From positions 3,712,501-3,776,500 of the forward strand of contig WPIO01000017.1 of assembly GCA_009760855.2 (NCBI GenBank): a DNA stretch of 64,000 nucleotides, in the 5' to 3' direction. The notes beneath the pieces were generated by a model. The model did no database searches. It was not told where the DNA came from and saw only the letters and a list, made by a program, of their open reading frames with translations. The number at the start of each line of letters is the position of its first letter. Within the stretch, counting starts at the first letter, position 1. Shown here piece by piece: positions 11,186 to 23,029 of this stretch. Source of the stretch: Cristatella mucedo. Taxonomy: Eukaryota > Bryozoa > Phylactolaemata > Cristatellidae. Position numbers and translations under genes: made by a program.

Positions 11186-12589
11186 GCTTTGGCTTGCATT
11201 TATTGTACACAGGGAGTGAAAACACTCATATTAGAAATGAGATGTGAGGCTGACATTTCTTGGAGGTAAAGATCAATCTAGTATACTATTTGGGACCAAC
11301 TATAGACGCCCGATGGCATTCACCAACGGGCAGGGCTTCAATAAGAGATTGGCAGCAATAACCCAGACTAGAAAGAATCAAGGGGCTAGCAAGACCTTTA
11401 CTTAGCCATCGTGGCAAGAAAAATTTAATTCTGAAGAGTGAGAGAGAGGGAGAGAACGAGAGAGCAAGAGAAGGAATGTGATGACTTGCAGTGTCAGCGG
11501 CCTTCTGACCAAGATTGTCAAAAAAAACTTAGGGAACATCAAAGACGACACCAATATTGTAAACACTTAAGTGACAACTTCACCACATCTCTGAATATTA
11601 AAAGCTTGATGTCCATGCCGGCTGTTGGTTGAGGCATGGTTCGGTTCAATAATCCCTTGTTCATGTAAAATATCATTCCCTTATCGAAGGAAAGAGTAGT
11701 GAATGCCGTTAGGATTCTGTCCTTGTGAGCTGAGCTGCTGGCTGTCTATAGTTTACTGTTTATTTCTTTCCTTACGATCACTAGCTGCAGCAGCAAAGCA
11801 GCCGCAGCAATTGATGATGTGAGTACCTGGGCAGTCAGCCTGCTGGTAATCCCCTGAGCATTAGCTCATACTCACCACCAAGATGCTGAATGCTGTGTGT
11901 GCACTCCAATTATGTCTTACAGTGACTACTAACCAAAGCTCAAGAGGTCTAAAGACACCGATCGCAAGCCAAACGTCGGCCCAGCCCAAGTGGTGTGCAT
12001 GCGCTCAGCGCCCATTGGCGGTAAACATTGCATACAAACAAACAGCCCCGACAGTCATTAACAACATAGAGGACAATATAAACCCTTCGGAGTGTTCAAA
12101 GCTTTAAACATGGTTAACCATTGAAAGACAAATTTAAAAAATACCTAGACAGCACAGAGGTCTTTACAATTACCAAGAAGCATGCAGGAAAACGTCAAAA
12201 CAACCTTCTTGGTTAGTAGGGCATTCTGATTCACGAACGAGTACCCCGAAGAGCTAGCACAGTCCATTAAATCCAAGTGCCAAAGGTCACTTCTGGCGAG
12301 AGGCTCGAGTTAAAAAAAATTTGAGCTGATTTAACAGCCTCATTATACATCAAAATCATCAAAACTAATGATGATCATCGTCGATGCGGCTAATTTCCTC
12401 AAACGCGGGAAATATGCACAATCCTTTACAATGGGTAAAGTATGCAGTCACTCCAATGGTGCAGTTGGTGCACCACCTGCTGGTGATCAAGTCTTGCACT
12501 GGCTGGCAGCCCAACCCACTGCAACTGCCCAGCTATCAGCCTGCGCGGCCTGCTGAGCAACTTCACTGGAAGACTGCATCTCAACTCAC

Positions 12590-12952
12590 CGTAATGGGTT
12601 TCTTGCAGACGCTGCATGCTATGGAGAGTGCTCGATCACCGCAGCCACCACTGTCTGTTCGCTGATCTTCTGGCTGGTCCAGAGGGCAGCCCTTAGCTTT
12701 AGAAGGCCGCATACTTTTCACGGGCCCATAGGCCAGGGCTACATGCTTCGGAGGGGCCGTGGCTATGTCGAAATCAATTACATAGTCCTGATTCAGCCAC
12801 TGCACAGTCAGAGGCAAGCGATTCCACGGTCCTGTCTTTAGCATGTCACACATGATGTGGAACTTTTGCACGTAGCCTTTCTTTTTCTTATATTTCTTGC
12901 ACATCTCCTTCAATCGTCGGGAGCTATCCGGATGCTGCCACGCCCACTCAAA
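12590..12952 (-). CDS. SLX1: SLX1 exon 2: catalytic Glu, linker and first zinc ligands
   Basis: Residues 76-196. The acceptor CAG precedes FEWAWQHPDSSRRLKE, which carries the conserved Glu (E77) of the GIY-YIG active site. The middle is a helical linker with KEMCKKYKKKKG and WNRLPLTVQWL (the LPLTLRW-like segment of the family), then LAYGPV (the PLAFGP-like segment). The exon ends with CSVCKKPIT, the first zinc-ligand pair of the C-terminal RING/PHD-like finger, at a GTGAGT donor. It is 363 nt, phase 0 at both ends, so it joins exons 1 and 3 without adjustment. Confidence 0.93.
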
Positions 12953-14489
12953 CTGAAGAAGAAAAGGGCGAGCGTGCAGTCAGAGTCCTGAGCTGTCGAT
13001 GCTGCACCGGGTGCAATAGGCTAGCAATAAGCCTCAGGGTCCAGAAAAGAATGTCACTGCACATTGCAGCCACCAGCAGCCAACAGACAGCTACGAACTG
13101 AAACGCGTGCAACAGCAGCTGGAGCCAACACACCGAGCTACATTGTACTACGAAAAAACAGCCACCAGAAGTCGACTATGCGCTGGAACAAAAGACGAGC
13201 TGACGTGTTTCGTTAACGACCCTCTGACAAAGCCAGCGACATGAGGTCAAACAAGATCGCTGGAAAATTGCCTAGACCGTCGATAACATCTACTTCTAGG
13301 AGGATTGGGAGATTGAAAAAGCAGATAATGGCAAGCATCAAATAAGCTGACAGCAATTAACTCGACACTCGTATTGAAGAACATTGTAGGGAGGAGCCCC
13401 GATAAGGTTGTTTGTGATTGCTTCCACGTTGAGCAAAAATGCCCTGGAAAGTCACGAACGCTTCCACATGCAAAAAGTGCCGCTGATCCTCAGCAGGATT
13501 TCCATAGCGAAGAGCCCCCAAAGCGATATTACAGCGCTAGAGATAGAATATGTTTAACCGCCAGTGCGAGTCGAATTCACAACTTCCGAAACCAGAGGCG
13601 AGAGTCGTCAACCCATCCATGTCGACCGGCAATGTCAAACCAAGAGCTCCAGGGCAGGCCCGGTCGGTAGCCCAATCTCAGCTGAAGACCATCAAAAGCA
13701 GGAAGCTCAAGTCTGTGCTTGCTGCGATAAGAATCAGCAAAACAATGCCGAAAGCTATCACTACTTCGCCAGGGCAATGATACAACAGCAATAATAGATT
13801 ATTCATCGGCACAGCAAGGAGAGGCATTGTAAGTTGAAGCCAATTGATAGCAATCGTCGATCTGAATCGGTCACTGCTGAGCTAGCCAATGTGACCTTAG
13901 CCAATGCACATAAGTGGCAACCGACAACACGGACAGGTAACACCAAATTCAGTTAGATTTGAGACCTGTTCCCAGAATCCCCGAAAAAACGCTGGGATAT
14001 AATTCCTGTGCATCGGAGTTGCAGCACAGCAACACAAATCACACGGAACAGTACAGCAGCCCAGCTGCCAACGAGCAAAAAAATAACGCAGGCTATGCCG
14101 GGGATACATCTTAGCACGACTCAGGTGGATGCAGAAGCTACGACTCCACCTCCTGACATCTAAGCGATGCCAGTTGAGTTAGGACGTTGTGACGAGAAGC
14201 AGTATTATTTGCATACTTTAAAAATCTCATTCGTGAGCTTAGAGCTGAAAGCTTTGAAAAATACATTGCACACACCTGACTTCGGATGCAGGTCATATTG
14301 CTAAGGTAGGCAGACCAGAAAATTCCCAACGACAGTCCAGCCTTATCAAAAGTCACAGGAGATCGAAGACAATCGTGCTTAATATACATATGCCTGCCTA
14401 ATAACCATATTAATAGATACTAATAACAATGTATTTGCATAGTGCCCCAAAAGAACTTACTCTTTTATATGGCACTTCATATGAGCAAC
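12953..14489. other. SLX1 intron 1, part without identified elements
   Basis: Short frames on both strands have no domains. The intron boundaries are set by the phase-0 joins of exons 1 and 2. Confidence 0.5.
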
Positions 14490-14970
14490 GAAGTGGCCAC
14501 TTCTCGCTGACCTGCACTGGCTCCTAGTCAAGAAATGCATCGACTTCAAGGTTGCCACTCACTTTTAAGTCCCTTAATTCTTTGGCTCCAGCCTACCTAT
14601 CAGATCTACTCCCCCACCAGGCTAAGCATCGTGCCACCCACTTTTCTGAATTTAATTGTTTACACATATCACGTACAAATCTCAAATCCTGTGGAGACTT
14701 AAGCTCGTATGCTCCCAAAGCCTGGAACTTACTCCCGACTTGCGTCACGTCTCCTGACTATACCACAATTAAAAACAAATTAAAAACGCATCTATTTATC
14801 ACAGCATTTAGTGAGCCCCTGTGATTCGTCCTTTATGTGCTTATGCGTGCTGACACGGTGCATGCTGCCACTAACCATACTTGCATGCTGATGCTGTGCA
14901 TGTCACCCCTAGCCATGAGTTCTCTGAGGATGCTTTATCAAATGCATTATTATTATTATTATTATTACTT
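14490..14970 (+). mobile_element. L2-like LINE 3' fragment with (ATT)n
   Basis: Begins around a CACTTCTCGCTGACCTGCAC segment (LADLHW position of the LINE). It keeps the PAYLSDLLPHQAKHRATHFS segment, APKAWNLLPTCVTS and KTHLFITAFS in broken frames. A 3' UTR-like stretch (CATGCTGCCACTAACCATAC) and ATTATT repeats to about 14970 follow. 5'-truncated copy in SLX1 intron 1. Confidence 0.85.
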
Positions 14971-15446
14971 TAAATATGCCGGGAAGGAAGAGCACACCTG
15001 GTTTGCGATAAGAAATACAAGCACACTTCAGGACGCGTAAGAAGGTAAGGCTCAATTCATAACAGATGGAGCCCTCTGTGAGAAGCAGGTTTTTTAGCTT
15101 TATTTTTACATGCAGTCAAGTCACGGGCTATAGTGACACCAGGCGCCAGCTAGTTACATATTTTGGCATCATTCGAACGCAGATGCCACTGCCTCTGGAA
15201 AATTTAAGGTTGGATACAGGCACATCTAAGCGAACGGATTCATATGAGCGGGTTGTACAAGGAGAAACTCAACAAGTAACCACCACCTCGGACAGGTAAG
15301 CCCGACAAAAATCAGGTACAGCAACACGCAGCAGAGCGAAATTGATAGCACATCACAGAGTGGTATCCTCAAGCCAGGCAAGTACGAGCACAGCCATTAT
15401 TCACAGTACGTAACGTCCGCGAAGAACAGCGAGAGCGGCGTCTAAC

Positions 15447-15671
15447 CCTAAGAGCAGTGATCATGTTAGGAAAGCCGTGGACCAGCAGTACCATGTCCCA
15501 CGGCCCCCTGCCTGACGTCCTAAAGGCGCCGCCTGCGTGACGACCGGTGTTATGCTGCTTTAGCCGCCTGTTGGGATCAACCGTAAAGCCAATGTAAGTT
15601 CTTCCTTTAAACCTGGGGTTTGAGGAAACCAGGAGATAGCAACCGAAAAAGTTCTCGATTTCATGCGCCAT
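15447..15671 (-). CDS. SLX1: SLX1 exon 1: GIY-YIG nuclease domain, structure-specific endonuclease subunit
   Basis: SLX1 is the catalytic subunit of the SLX1-SLX4 nuclease, which cuts branched DNA such as 5' flaps and Holliday junctions in the nucleus during repair. This exon encodes residues 1-75: an ENFFGCYLL strand (GIY position), TYIGFT (YIG), a [20 protein letters not shown] block and LVHGFP, which match SLX1 proteins closely. The ATG at 15671 ([10 protein letters not shown]) is chosen because family proteins begin just before this motif; an in-frame ATG at 15758 would add an atypical 29 residues. The exon ends after an Arg codon (ALR) at a GTTAGA donor, phase 0, exactly where the family continues with FEWAWQHP. 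The 2.5-kb intron that follows holds a LINE fragment. Confidence 0.93.
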
Positions 15672-17239
15672 GAGAGAAACGGTAAAAACTGGAGCGGCTG
15701 ACACTGAGTTGTTCCGGGGCGGGGCTGTGAACTCGCGAGGCCGACTCCTGAAATTCACTCACCTGTACACAAACGTCTATTGTGAAACCTAGAGACGTGT
15801 TCAAATCATTGAGATCATTCAGGCACCGGAGTTCACTTCGTCTTGCATGGGCGCGCTTCAGCAGTCCCTTTTTAGCGTCGCTACGCCGGGCCAAATGAGG
15901 CGCCAAAATTCGTAAGATTTTGGTGCCACGAATGGAGTTGCCGGATCCTACCTCGTGCCTCGATCGGTCGACCGACTATAAACCCATTCATTGGTCCCGC
16001 CGCGTCAAGAATACCTCTCGGTGCAAACGAGCTACCGCCGCCTCGCAGCTGGCATTATAAGTGCCGGCCCTTGCTTGCAGGCAGCGCGGTGGCGGGATGG
16101 CACGAGCTGGCGACTACAAAAATGCACCTTCCGATAACTTTTCGCTTGCTATCCCAAGCTGCCCGCTTTGGGGTCGCGGGCGCCACGATGCGTACGACGA
16201 GCTCTTCCAGTGGAAAACGCCAACCGCCACAGCGGTGACCTGACTAATGCGATCCCCAAAACCACCTTACCCGCGGTCTTTCCAAAGGAAACCAACCGTG
16301 AAGAAATACAGAGAGCACGAATTGCTTTCATTTTCTGCGTCTACTATGCAGCAGCAGCGGTTCTAAAACTTAGAATCTCGGATGCGAAATGGCAAATTAA
16401 TGACGATACTCATATCCACGCCTTACTATTTTATACCAAGGAGAAACTAGCTGGGAGAGCGTACACAACTTTCTGCCGCTCCGCACAATTGCGAGTAGGT
16501 CCATTTACTTAAATTACTTCTCCTGCATATAAGCTTAAAGTGGCAAGACGTGCACACGAATGTAATTATGCGCATTACGTATTTTATCCGTATATCACCC
16601 ATTATGACGCTCATGCTTGTCACGTTCTAAAAATGAAGGCGGTTCGTGTTTGATGTTTTTTTCCAAGTTAATGCATTTCTCGCACGCTTTCCGGCAGCCG
16701 CTTGGCAACGCATTCACTTGGCTACCGCATCCATCCCTACGACCCTTCCGACTGCAGCGTGGCTACGCATCCACTGTTCGGTTGCCTAGAAATTTACATT
16801 TAATGAATGACGCTGATTTTTGCAACGATCCGGATCAAAGAAAGAAAGCTTCGGGTATTCGCAGTTAGTATTTGAAGCCCAGCTCTGCAGGAAAGTGAAA
16901 CTGATGCGAAGAAATAGTCAGCGTGTTTGTTTCTAGGATTTGCCGGAAGAGACTCACACTATTCTGCAAAGTGCCACTGTGTGAGCAGCTGTGCTGCCGA
17001 GAAGCCACGAATTCACCTTTCAATGACCCACAAATTTAGCAAGCTCAAATACTGCTAGTAAGGCTTTGGCATGCTGCATAGGCAGTTTTTTACTTCTCAG
17101 GACATGAATTGCGCTTCCTGAATTATAATGATATGGAACAGGTTCATAATCTTTGCTTCGATGGCCAAGAAGTCCAACTCTTGCAACGGCGTTCATAGGA
17201 TATTGTGCGCCCGGGGACGAGCCACACAGACGGCACCCT
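15672..17239. other. SLX1 upstream region; possible divergent transcription
   Basis: CpG-rich near 15930-16260, with a TATA-like CATTATAAGTG at about 16053-16063 on the + strand. The first downstream ATG (16097) opens a 48-codon frame, and a longer frame covers 16168-16512. Neither has a recognised domain. From about 16530 the DNA becomes AT-rich and featureless. Confidence 0.3.
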
Positions 17240-17658
17240 CTTTTCTTATTCAATAATTTTCAAATATACTAAATTTTAGTGTATATGTAAATAATTACAA
17301 ATGAAATTCAAAATCACAACTTACAATAGTTACGTTCTGTAATATTATAATTAATATTTAATCTTATTCGAATGTAATAAGGCTATTTAATGGAAAAACA
17401 ATAATTATGAAGTGCTTATTTATTACATAGATAAATTCTCTTTGCCTTCACAATAGAAAATTGGTCAATGACGTCATCAAAATGAATCCTCTCAAAATGC
17501 TCCCTTTGATTGCTGAGAAGTGTCAACATGCTAAGACGGTCTTGTCCAATTAAAATGTGTAAATATAATAAAACATGTTTTAATTTGCTGAAAGACCGAC
17601 CGTTCGCAGTTGGCTATGGATGCCATAACCATCAGAAGAATTTGAAAAGAAACTTGTA

Positions 17659-17671
17659 ATTATATATATAT

Positions 17672-17728
<57 letters not shown>
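17659..17728. repeat. (TA)n microsatellite
   Basis: About 70 bp of near-pure TA with a few TTA interruptions, inside the hAT coding relic. Confidence 0.95.
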
Positions 17729-17779
17729 CTCCATATGCAAAAATAAAATGTAAAAGATCCACTGGAGTTCTTGGGAAAT

Positions 17780-17935
17780 TTTTAATTAGCTCCCTAGGCA
17801 ATATTTTGCAATCTTCAATCTCCGTTTTTAATTTTTCGCCATTGACGTCGGTGTCGTCAAACACCGACGTCAATGGCAAAAAATTAAAAACGGAGATTGA
17901 AGATTGCAAAATATTGCCTAGGGAGCTAATTAAAA
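17780..17935. repeat. Long inverted repeat (palindrome), 75-bp arms
   Basis: Arms 17780-17854 and 17861-17935 are reverse complements with one mismatch (C/T within the T run near 17836) around a 6-base spacer. It lies within hAT coding sequence, so both strands encode the same peptide segment (LKTEIEDCKILPRELIK). Confidence 0.93.
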
Positions 17936-20327
17936 TAATCCAAAATGTATGCAACTTTCACGAAATATTTCGGTATCTGTTTCAGAGAGAAGAGTTTTCA
18001 TATCTAGGAGGGATCTAAATTTTATGTCACGTCCTTAGTTCTCAAAAATCGTGTCGATATTTCTCGTTGAAGGCGATTGATCATGCTTTTCATGACATGC
18101 ATAATTTCATCCACAGCTGTAAATCCGGCACCTATTTCGTGTTCTCCGGACATCCTCTTACGTCACGTTATGCTTCACTCATTTTCAATGCCCCAAGATG
18201 CGAGTTTATCTTTGGCGTGTATTGCAGCTTTTTCACTCAAATTTCTATTTCTGAGAATTTTCGATTATTTCTTGCTTCACAGATTCAAGATCAGCTGCTG
18301 CTTCTCTAAAACTTATCGTAGGACCCTGCAACCCTTTCTGGATCCGGTCAATGTTACTGAGAATAGTGTTCCAGAATCCTATTAAAAATATAAAATTAAA
18401 ATTTAATATGCTTGAAAGCAACTGTGCCGTTTCCTTTCTGGTTTCAAAACTCATAAATAGGTCTTCTGACATGCTTTCAAGTAGCTCTACCAGTTCGTCA
18501 AGTCCTTCATAAATAGCTGTGACGGCTTCTGGCCGGACATCCAGCGCGTGTCGGATTCCGGCTTTACTGTTAAAGGCGGTACTTTTTTCAAATTATCCCA
18601 ACAAAGGGTCGAACAATAAAAAATGAATAAATACTTTTGAGTGTCCCAAAAAATGTTACGACAAATGGATACTATTTAGCAGAGTGCATTCCTGCTAAAT
18701 TTAAGCAGCGGTTGTCACGGTTGGTAAATAACGCTTTGGGATTTCTGACACATATTCGCTGTCGAAGGCCGGACATATGTCCATTCATCACAGTAGCAAT
18801 ATCATAGCATTGTGACCAAAAGTTGGCCGTGGGTATGCTGTCAGATTTAGGACTCTCTACGATTACCTTTTCAAAGCTTGCTGCATCTTTTGCGTGTATC
18901 TCAATACAACCTAAAACTGCTTCTTTGATATAATTTCCTTGCTTTCAAAATCCACACCGACATACCAGATGACTCGGTCAGCTGTTCCCGAAGTCATAGA
19001 TCAGGAGTTGAATCAATCAAGATACCGTAATACTTGGTTTTTTATATCAAACTTTATATCAAATCTGTTAATAACTTCCTTTTTTAAAGTTTCTGCAAGT
19101 AGGTGGATGAATTCATTTTGAATTTTGAGTTAAAAATAAGAAATATCATAGATGTTCTTGTGCATCGTGAAGGTTTTTCAAACAGTGCGTCATACTGAGC
19201 AACGAGTTTGATCGCGGAAAGAAAAGTTCCGAAATTTGTACGCTCATCTAAACTCAAACTTATTTTGTGGCTACGCAAAGCCAAGTTTTGTGATACCAGG
19301 CGCTTAAAGCAATCGAGTATTATTTTCAACATGTATCGTCAACGTTTTTTCTGATTGAATTTCAACTACTGCGTCAATTCTAGTACCATGAATTATCTTC
19401 TGTTTAGCTTCCTTTCATGTAGTAAAAGCTTTGCGATGGCTCAACTTTTCATGTAACGGCAGCTTTTCTGGGGGTTTCCCAGTTTTCGAATCTATCAGTT
19501 AAATTCAAATGAAGATTGACAGTTCCCATTCGATGATATAAACAACAAGTACCAAAGCAATAAGCAGCTTTATTAATTTGTGAATATAATAGCCATGATC
19601 AATTCACTTCCAGACCATTTGAGAACGGACGTTTAAACCATGTTGAATGAGTTGAACGTTGCCGGTTACTGATGGTAAACTGATTATATTTTAAGTAGCC
19701 AGCGTCATGAAATTTAAGCATAGCATGAACAACATTATTTTTCGCCAGATTCAGGTGATTCTGTAATCTTACGATTCCCGCTTATACTTTCAAGTTCCCT
19801 GTCTTGCTGAACCAGCTCAACAATGTTGTCATCGGTGTTTTTCTTAGCATAGATGGTAACATCTTCCTGAACCGTATTTTCTAACAAGTTTTGTTTATGA
19901 CATGGTTCATCCTTCTCTTTTCATGTTTTAAAATAGTCGTTTGATGTCTCTTGTCTTATAGTTCGGTCTCTAAACAGCGTACACATTCAGCACCATTCTT
20001 GTAATTTTTCAAGAAACTCGTCGTTAATTTACTATACATGTGTGCTTCCTTTTCAGCTTCTCTCTTTCTTTTCCGACCTTCTGCTCCACTTCACTTTTTT
20101 CTTAACATAGCTGGAAAAACATTTTATGATTTTTTAGACCGGAAGTAAGCAAATTTTTCTTAATTCTATGAGCATATTAAAAAGGCGTCTTTACAATTAC
20201 ACATTGAAAGGAAAAAATTAATTGACAAATTAACCATTAGGTAAAAAAATGTGAAAAAATTTATAATAAAAAAACTGTCATTTGATAAATTAATAGTTTG
20301 AGAAGCTTCGCGATAAAATAAATCAAC

Positions 20328-21130
20328 ATAATAAATTTATATAGCGCCATCAGAGAACGTAACCTCTTTCTAGGTACTTTACATTTGCTGTAAAGGAAAC
20401 ATGATCGTACGTTCGTGGACAATGTCACAAAGAATAAATAACATGGTTATTTGGTCGAGAGTGTGACCCTTAGTGTGAGTAGGGTGATGCATACGAGCCA
20501 CATGAGAACATGAATCAGTCAGAGCTCGAAATTCGGCGTCAGTATGTTATCAAATGAATTTTAAAATCCCCCATAACGATTAAAGATTGATTTCTTGCAC
20601 ATAAAGTTGAAATGAGATCGGAGAAATCTGAGATAAGGAAGGACTTGATACCAGGGGGTGGGGGTCGATAGACCAATGCCATCACGGGCAGCTTGTTGTC
20701 GGAGGAACGCAAAGCAGAAGATTCGAAAGTCTGCTTTGAGGGGACTTCAAACGGTTTGAAGTTGAGGATGGAAGGGCGACAATGGCGACACCATCATCAG
20801 TTTCAATCGATCCAAGGGTATACAAAATAGAGAAGTCAGTTATTGTCGGGCTGGTAAGCGATTACAGTCTGATCTCGCTCGAAGCAAACAGGTCAAAGTT
20901 ATTCTCTGCAATTACGTCGCGTATTCTCAGGGGTTTATTTCAGATTGAGCGAGCATTACAAAGAAAAGCATTACGACGGGCCTCCGGGGTTATAGTATGC
21001 CACATGACCACTAAGTGTGAGCGATAACTGCAGCGCTTGGGGGAAATCGCGTCGGGCGGCACTAGACAATGCTGGGAATAGCAAACGTACAAGGGTTCTG
21101 GCAGACCAGGTCTCAGCCGCCGCAGTGACT
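20328..21130 (-). mobile_element. Internally deleted L2-like LINE: endonuclease joined to 3' tail
   Basis: On the minus strand, from about 21130, the frames follow a LINE apurinic-like endonuclease: RIRDVIAENNFDLFASSEI, a DDGVAIV block, SDFSDLISTLC, VMGDF and KGHTLDQI. At about 20450 the sequence passes directly into 3'-UTR-type DNA (AACCATGTTATTTATT). It then ends with the conserved tail GTACCTAGAAAGAGGTTACG and an AT-rich end at 20328. All RT and C-terminal coding sequence is missing compared with the copy at 30625-33392. Confidence 0.8.
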
Positions 21131-21134
21131 TCTG

Positions 21135-21360
21135 GTCGGCCGTCGTTTGTTGACCGTCTCGACTCCTGTAACTCGCTGCTTGCTGGTTTACTGGTCTGTG
21201 CAATCAGGCGCTTACAGTTGGTGCAAAACTCTGCAGATAGGCTTGTCTGTCGTGAGCGTCGCAGTTGCCACATCACACCACTTCTCGCCGACCTGCACTG
21301 GATCCTAGTCAAGCAACGCATCGACTTCAAGGTTTTGCCACTCATTTACATGTCAAAACT
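21135..21360 (+). mobile_element. L2-like LINE fragment, post-RT region
   Basis: Reads SCNSLLAGLLVCAIRRLQLV, then SADRLVCRER and HITPLLADLHWILVKQRIDF. This nearly matches 32700-32880, and both ends are abrupt. It abuts the oppositely oriented endonuclease fragment. Confidence 0.85.
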
Positions 21361-21389
21361 TGTTCATGCACTGACTGATCCCAAGTGGA

Positions 21390-21562
21390 TGAAAGTAAAG
21401 GGCAGCTGATTCAACAGCCTTGTCCGTATGGACAGAAACATCTAAGAGGTTTTTACCCCTTGCAGTAGGTAATGAAGAATTGCCTGCTGCAAGTCTCGAA
21501 CCCACGGTCGTCATGAGTCGTGAAGTATGTGCACCTTACCGTAAGGCTAAAACCCGGCAAAA
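21390..21562 (-). mobile_element. tRNA-derived SINE, family B
   Basis: On the minus strand an A-box-like TTAGCCTTACGGTAAGGTGC is followed by a B-box-like GTGGGTTCGAGACTTGCAGC, then a non-tRNA body ending near CTGTTGAATCAGCTG. It resembles 49620-49790. Confidence 0.65.
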
Positions 21563-22159
21563 AAGAACTCATTTGGCCATTGTCGAGCTTCCCAACAAAT
21601 TAAACATGTAGTACATCCTTTGAATTTGGCGACCCAACTTGTAGTCAGACAGAGCTAGTTTAATACTCAGTTGCAAAAGGATCCAATTCGAGCACAGTTT
21701 TTATTTCATACATTTACTGCGATTTATAAATGTCGTGAGCGTCACACTCCTAACTAACCAGCTTAGTTCAAGGCTACAACATAGCTATGTCCGCCAGATG
21801 TCCAAGACACTTAGGTCTGCAAGATCCTCAAGGTCCAACGGACTACTGTTCCTGTTACCACCTCAAGCCGGTGGGGATAGATCTTTCGACTGGGGAGCTG
21901 CTGGGCTCAGCAATTCTTCAGAATGCACGAATGCAGCTGGTAAATCTTTACAAGCCTTCTAGACTAGCTTGAAGACGAACCTCTTCAGAGCTGTCGATTG
22001 GGCACACAGGGCTTGGCATTTCGTGGCACCGATCGAAGTTGGAAAAGCCCACTGCAGAAAACAAGGCTGACGTGTGCAAAATTGAGCAGAAAGTGTATGC
22101 GCAACATAAAAAAGCACATCTGCAGCTACATACGTGTAAATGAGGCTGTTTAATTAGCT

Positions 22160-22258
22160 AACACCAACGGCTTGTCTCTATGAAATGCTATGAACACCGA
22201 CTGCTTGGCTCTATGAAATGCTATGAACACCTACGGCTTGTCTCTATGAAATGCTATG
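22160..22258. repeat. Tandem repeat, three 33-bp units
   Basis: The unit contains CTCTATGAAATGCTATGAAC; copies start at 22160, 22193 and 22226 and differ at a few positions. Confidence 0.92.
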
Positions 22259-22494
22259 ACAATTATTCTATGTAGGGCTGAGATAGCTGCTAGGTGCTGC
22301 AAACAGTATTGACAGCCAGGGTTCGAAATAGCCGAGCTTCGCACGAAATCTGATCCCCATACCAAGCAAATGCACCCGATCTATATTCCAGCATAAAGCA
22401 ACTTGATGCTAAACGCCTCTAGACACAAAGCTGCTTTAATAAGCGAACCTGCAAAATAAATGAAAATAGGATTGACCATGACCCATGACCATTT

Positions 22495-22497
<3 letters not shown>

Positions 22498-22526
<29 letters not shown>
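22498..22526. repeat. (CA)n microsatellite
   Basis: About 14 CA units. Confidence 0.9.
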
Positions 22527-22527
<1 letters not shown>

Positions 22528-22559
22528 TACGGCAAAAAGCGATACTCAGTATTTATCAG

Positions 22560-23022
22560 TACCTTTAATTGTTAAGACTGGAAGGCTGCTGCATCAGTTT
22601 CAGCCTGTTCGTGCCCTGAGGTCCTGTGTGGACAATAAATTAGCTGTCCCATTCCTCCACTTAAAGACAGTTGGCGACAGAAGCTTTAGCTCTGCAGGTC
22701 CTAGACTGTGAAACTCGCTTCCACAATTCTTCCGCAACGACAACTACTCTCCTACTGCCGACTATGGCACATCTTTTTCAGCGATCCTGAGCTGCTACTT
22801 CTATGCTACTCATTCTATGCTACTCACTACCTCAACTGCTCTCCTGACTCTGCTATGCTTCCCACTTTCTCTTTGTTGCGTGAGACGAAGTCTGTTGGCT
22901 ACCGAATGCGTACCGAAAGCTGCTTAGGCTGTGAGTGCGCTATACAAAACTCTCCTGCGTAACACCCACGTGGTCTCTATGACTTTGTAGAGTTACAGAC
23001 AGAGATACATTACATTACATTA
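22560..23022 (+). mobile_element. Third LINE family, 3' end with (ACATT)n tail
   Basis: Encodes LKTVGDRSFSSAGPRLWNSL, a C-terminal signature of non-LTR retrotransposon ORF2, followed by TADYGTSFS. The 3' region ends ACAGAGATACATTACATTAC. The pentanucleotide tail distinguishes it from the (ATT)n family. Confidence 0.8.
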
Positions 23023-23029
23023 CAAGGCT

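Larger units (their letters stand above)
17240..20325 (-). mobile_element. Degenerate hAT transposon, TTF/ZMYM-type transposase
   Basis: A strongly AT-rich block whose minus strand reads, through stops and frameshifts, in the order of ZMYM1-like hAT transposases. A TTF-type stretch lies near 19640-19400 (THSTWFKRPFSNG, AYCFGTC), then CFKRLVSQNLALRSH near 19300. CYDIATVMNGHMSGLR and the HSAK/FFGT region lie near 18800-18630, then SKAGIRHALDVRPEA and REAAADLESVKQEI near 18580-18260. The C-terminal dimerisation block near 17610-17425 contains ANCERS, then SFSKLK after a one-base frameshift, and ends in FDDVIDQF. A (TA)n run has expanded inside the former coding sequence. The enzyme would cut and paste the element; this copy is inactive. 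Clear terminal inverted repeats were not identified, so the limits are approximate, set by the change in base composition. Confidence 0.8.

Noticed and set aside
16650-17253. Frames at 16617-16868 (+) and 17020-17253 (-)
   Set aside because: No family resemblance; not part of the hAT transposase order next to them.
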